Assembly: GCA_934385475.1 (NCBI GenBank)
Contig: CAKRPS010000037.1
Coordinates: forward strand, 1-23,837
From: an uncultured Lachnospiraceae bacterium
Lineage (GTDB): Bacteria > Bacillota > Clostridia > Lachnospirales > Lachnospiraceae
Length of the DNA: 23,837 bases
Reading direction: 5' to 3'
The notes under the pieces were generated by a model. That model searched no databases. It saw only the letters and a program-made list of their open reading frames with translations, and had not been told where the DNA came from. This document shows positions 23,636-23,837 of this stretch, piece after piece; position 1 is the first letter of the stretch, and every line of letters begins with the position of its first letter. The position numbers and the translations under genes are program-made.

Positions 23636-23837
23636 TTATATTGTTCTAAATACAATGGCTAGCTTTGCAAGAAGGGCCTCCTTTGCAACCGGTTTTACAA
23701 TATACCCGGCCGGATTCAGAGCAAGACATTCCATCACCGTCGCCCTGTCCGTCTGTCCCGTCAGGAAAAACACCGGAATGTTTTTGGTCGCTTCCCGGCT
23801 TTTGATGATCTTGAGCACAGCGGCTCCATTGTACATT
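23636..23837 (-). CDS. receiver-domain protein, C-terminal fragment (5' end beyond window)
   Basis: 67 codons, open to the right edge. The visible part is the second half of a CheY-like receiver: NGAAVLKIIKS (just after the phospho-Asp region), IPVFFLTGQTD with the conserved Thr, and the conserved Lys in AGYIVKPVAKEALLAK. It ends 16 residues after that Lys, so nothing follows the receiver domain at the C-terminus; any output domain would have to be N-terminal. It may be a single-domain or hybrid protein that exchanges phosphate with the adjacent kinase. The missing part prevents a fuller call. Confidence 0.85.
   Translation of the reverse strand, partial: MYNGAAVLKIIKSREATKNIPVFFLTGQTDRATVMECLALNPAGYIVKPVAKEALLAKLAIVFRTI

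Noticed and set aside
1..23837. CRISPR arrays, tRNA/rRNA genes, insertion sequences, prophage or att sites
   Set aside because: No regularly spaced repeats, no tRNA cloverleaf or CCA end, no transposase/integrase motif and no terminal inverted repeats with target duplications were seen on either strand.

Overview
The window looks like chromosomal DNA of a Gram-positive clostridium, most likely a gut Lachnospiraceae (Blautia/Dorea/Mediterraneibacter-like). The evidence is a class II GalT, MutS2, YhaM, an RlmCD-type methyltransferase, VanW and PDZ/HtrA-like envelope proteins, strong AGGAGG ribosome binding sites, and moderate G+C. The family assignment rests on recognised protein families, not on a database search. 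There is no rRNA, tRNA, CRISPR array, transposase or phage gene, and the content reads as a mostly ordinary core region.

Left part (1-3750, minus strand): an operon of a membrane-anchored HtrA-like protein, the YhaM 3'-5' exoribonuclease and a 23S rRNA m5U methyltransferase that runs off the left edge. The HtrA-like protein appears to have lost all three catalytic residues and is probably a pseudoprotease. A good sigma-A promoter precedes this operon. Divergent from it (3897-8942, plus strand) lies mutS2, then an OmpR-type response regulator, its sensor kinase, and the tRNA methyltransferase trmL, all closely spaced.

Middle (8945-13358, minus strand): read in the direction of transcription, this unit has a previously easy-to-miss 32-aa membrane miniprotein with its own near-consensus promoter and RBS, then a secreted VanW protein with an Ala/Asp/Gln repeat tail, an AIR-synthase/HypE-like protein without the HypE terminal Cys, an Lrp/AsnC regulator, and a class I aminotransferase overlapping it by 4 nt. 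A divergent membrane-anchored helical-repeat protein (13397-14014) starts inside the miniprotein promoter and overlaps the next convergent gene.

Right part: a minus-strand pair (13971-16495) consists of a B12-binding radical SAM protein (DUF4080 type) translationally coupled to a DEDDh exonuclease. An AT-rich intergenic region with several short repeats leads to a plus-strand XRE regulator, followed by a bidirectional terminator. Next come galT and galK of the Leloir pathway (galactose to glucose-1-phosphate; no galE, mutarotase or transporter in view), an AraC-family regulator, a hybrid histidine kinase (H199-D514-H666 phosphorelay) and the end of a receiver-domain protein, all on the minus strand. 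The order suggests that the phosphorelay and AraC protein sense and control sugar use, but this is inferred from adjacency only.

I did not find a clearly new multi-gene system. The best leads are the pseudoprotease, the 32-aa membrane gene with its palindrome and overlapping divergent control region, the AIRS-Lrp-aminotransferase set, and the long inverted repeat in front of galK.
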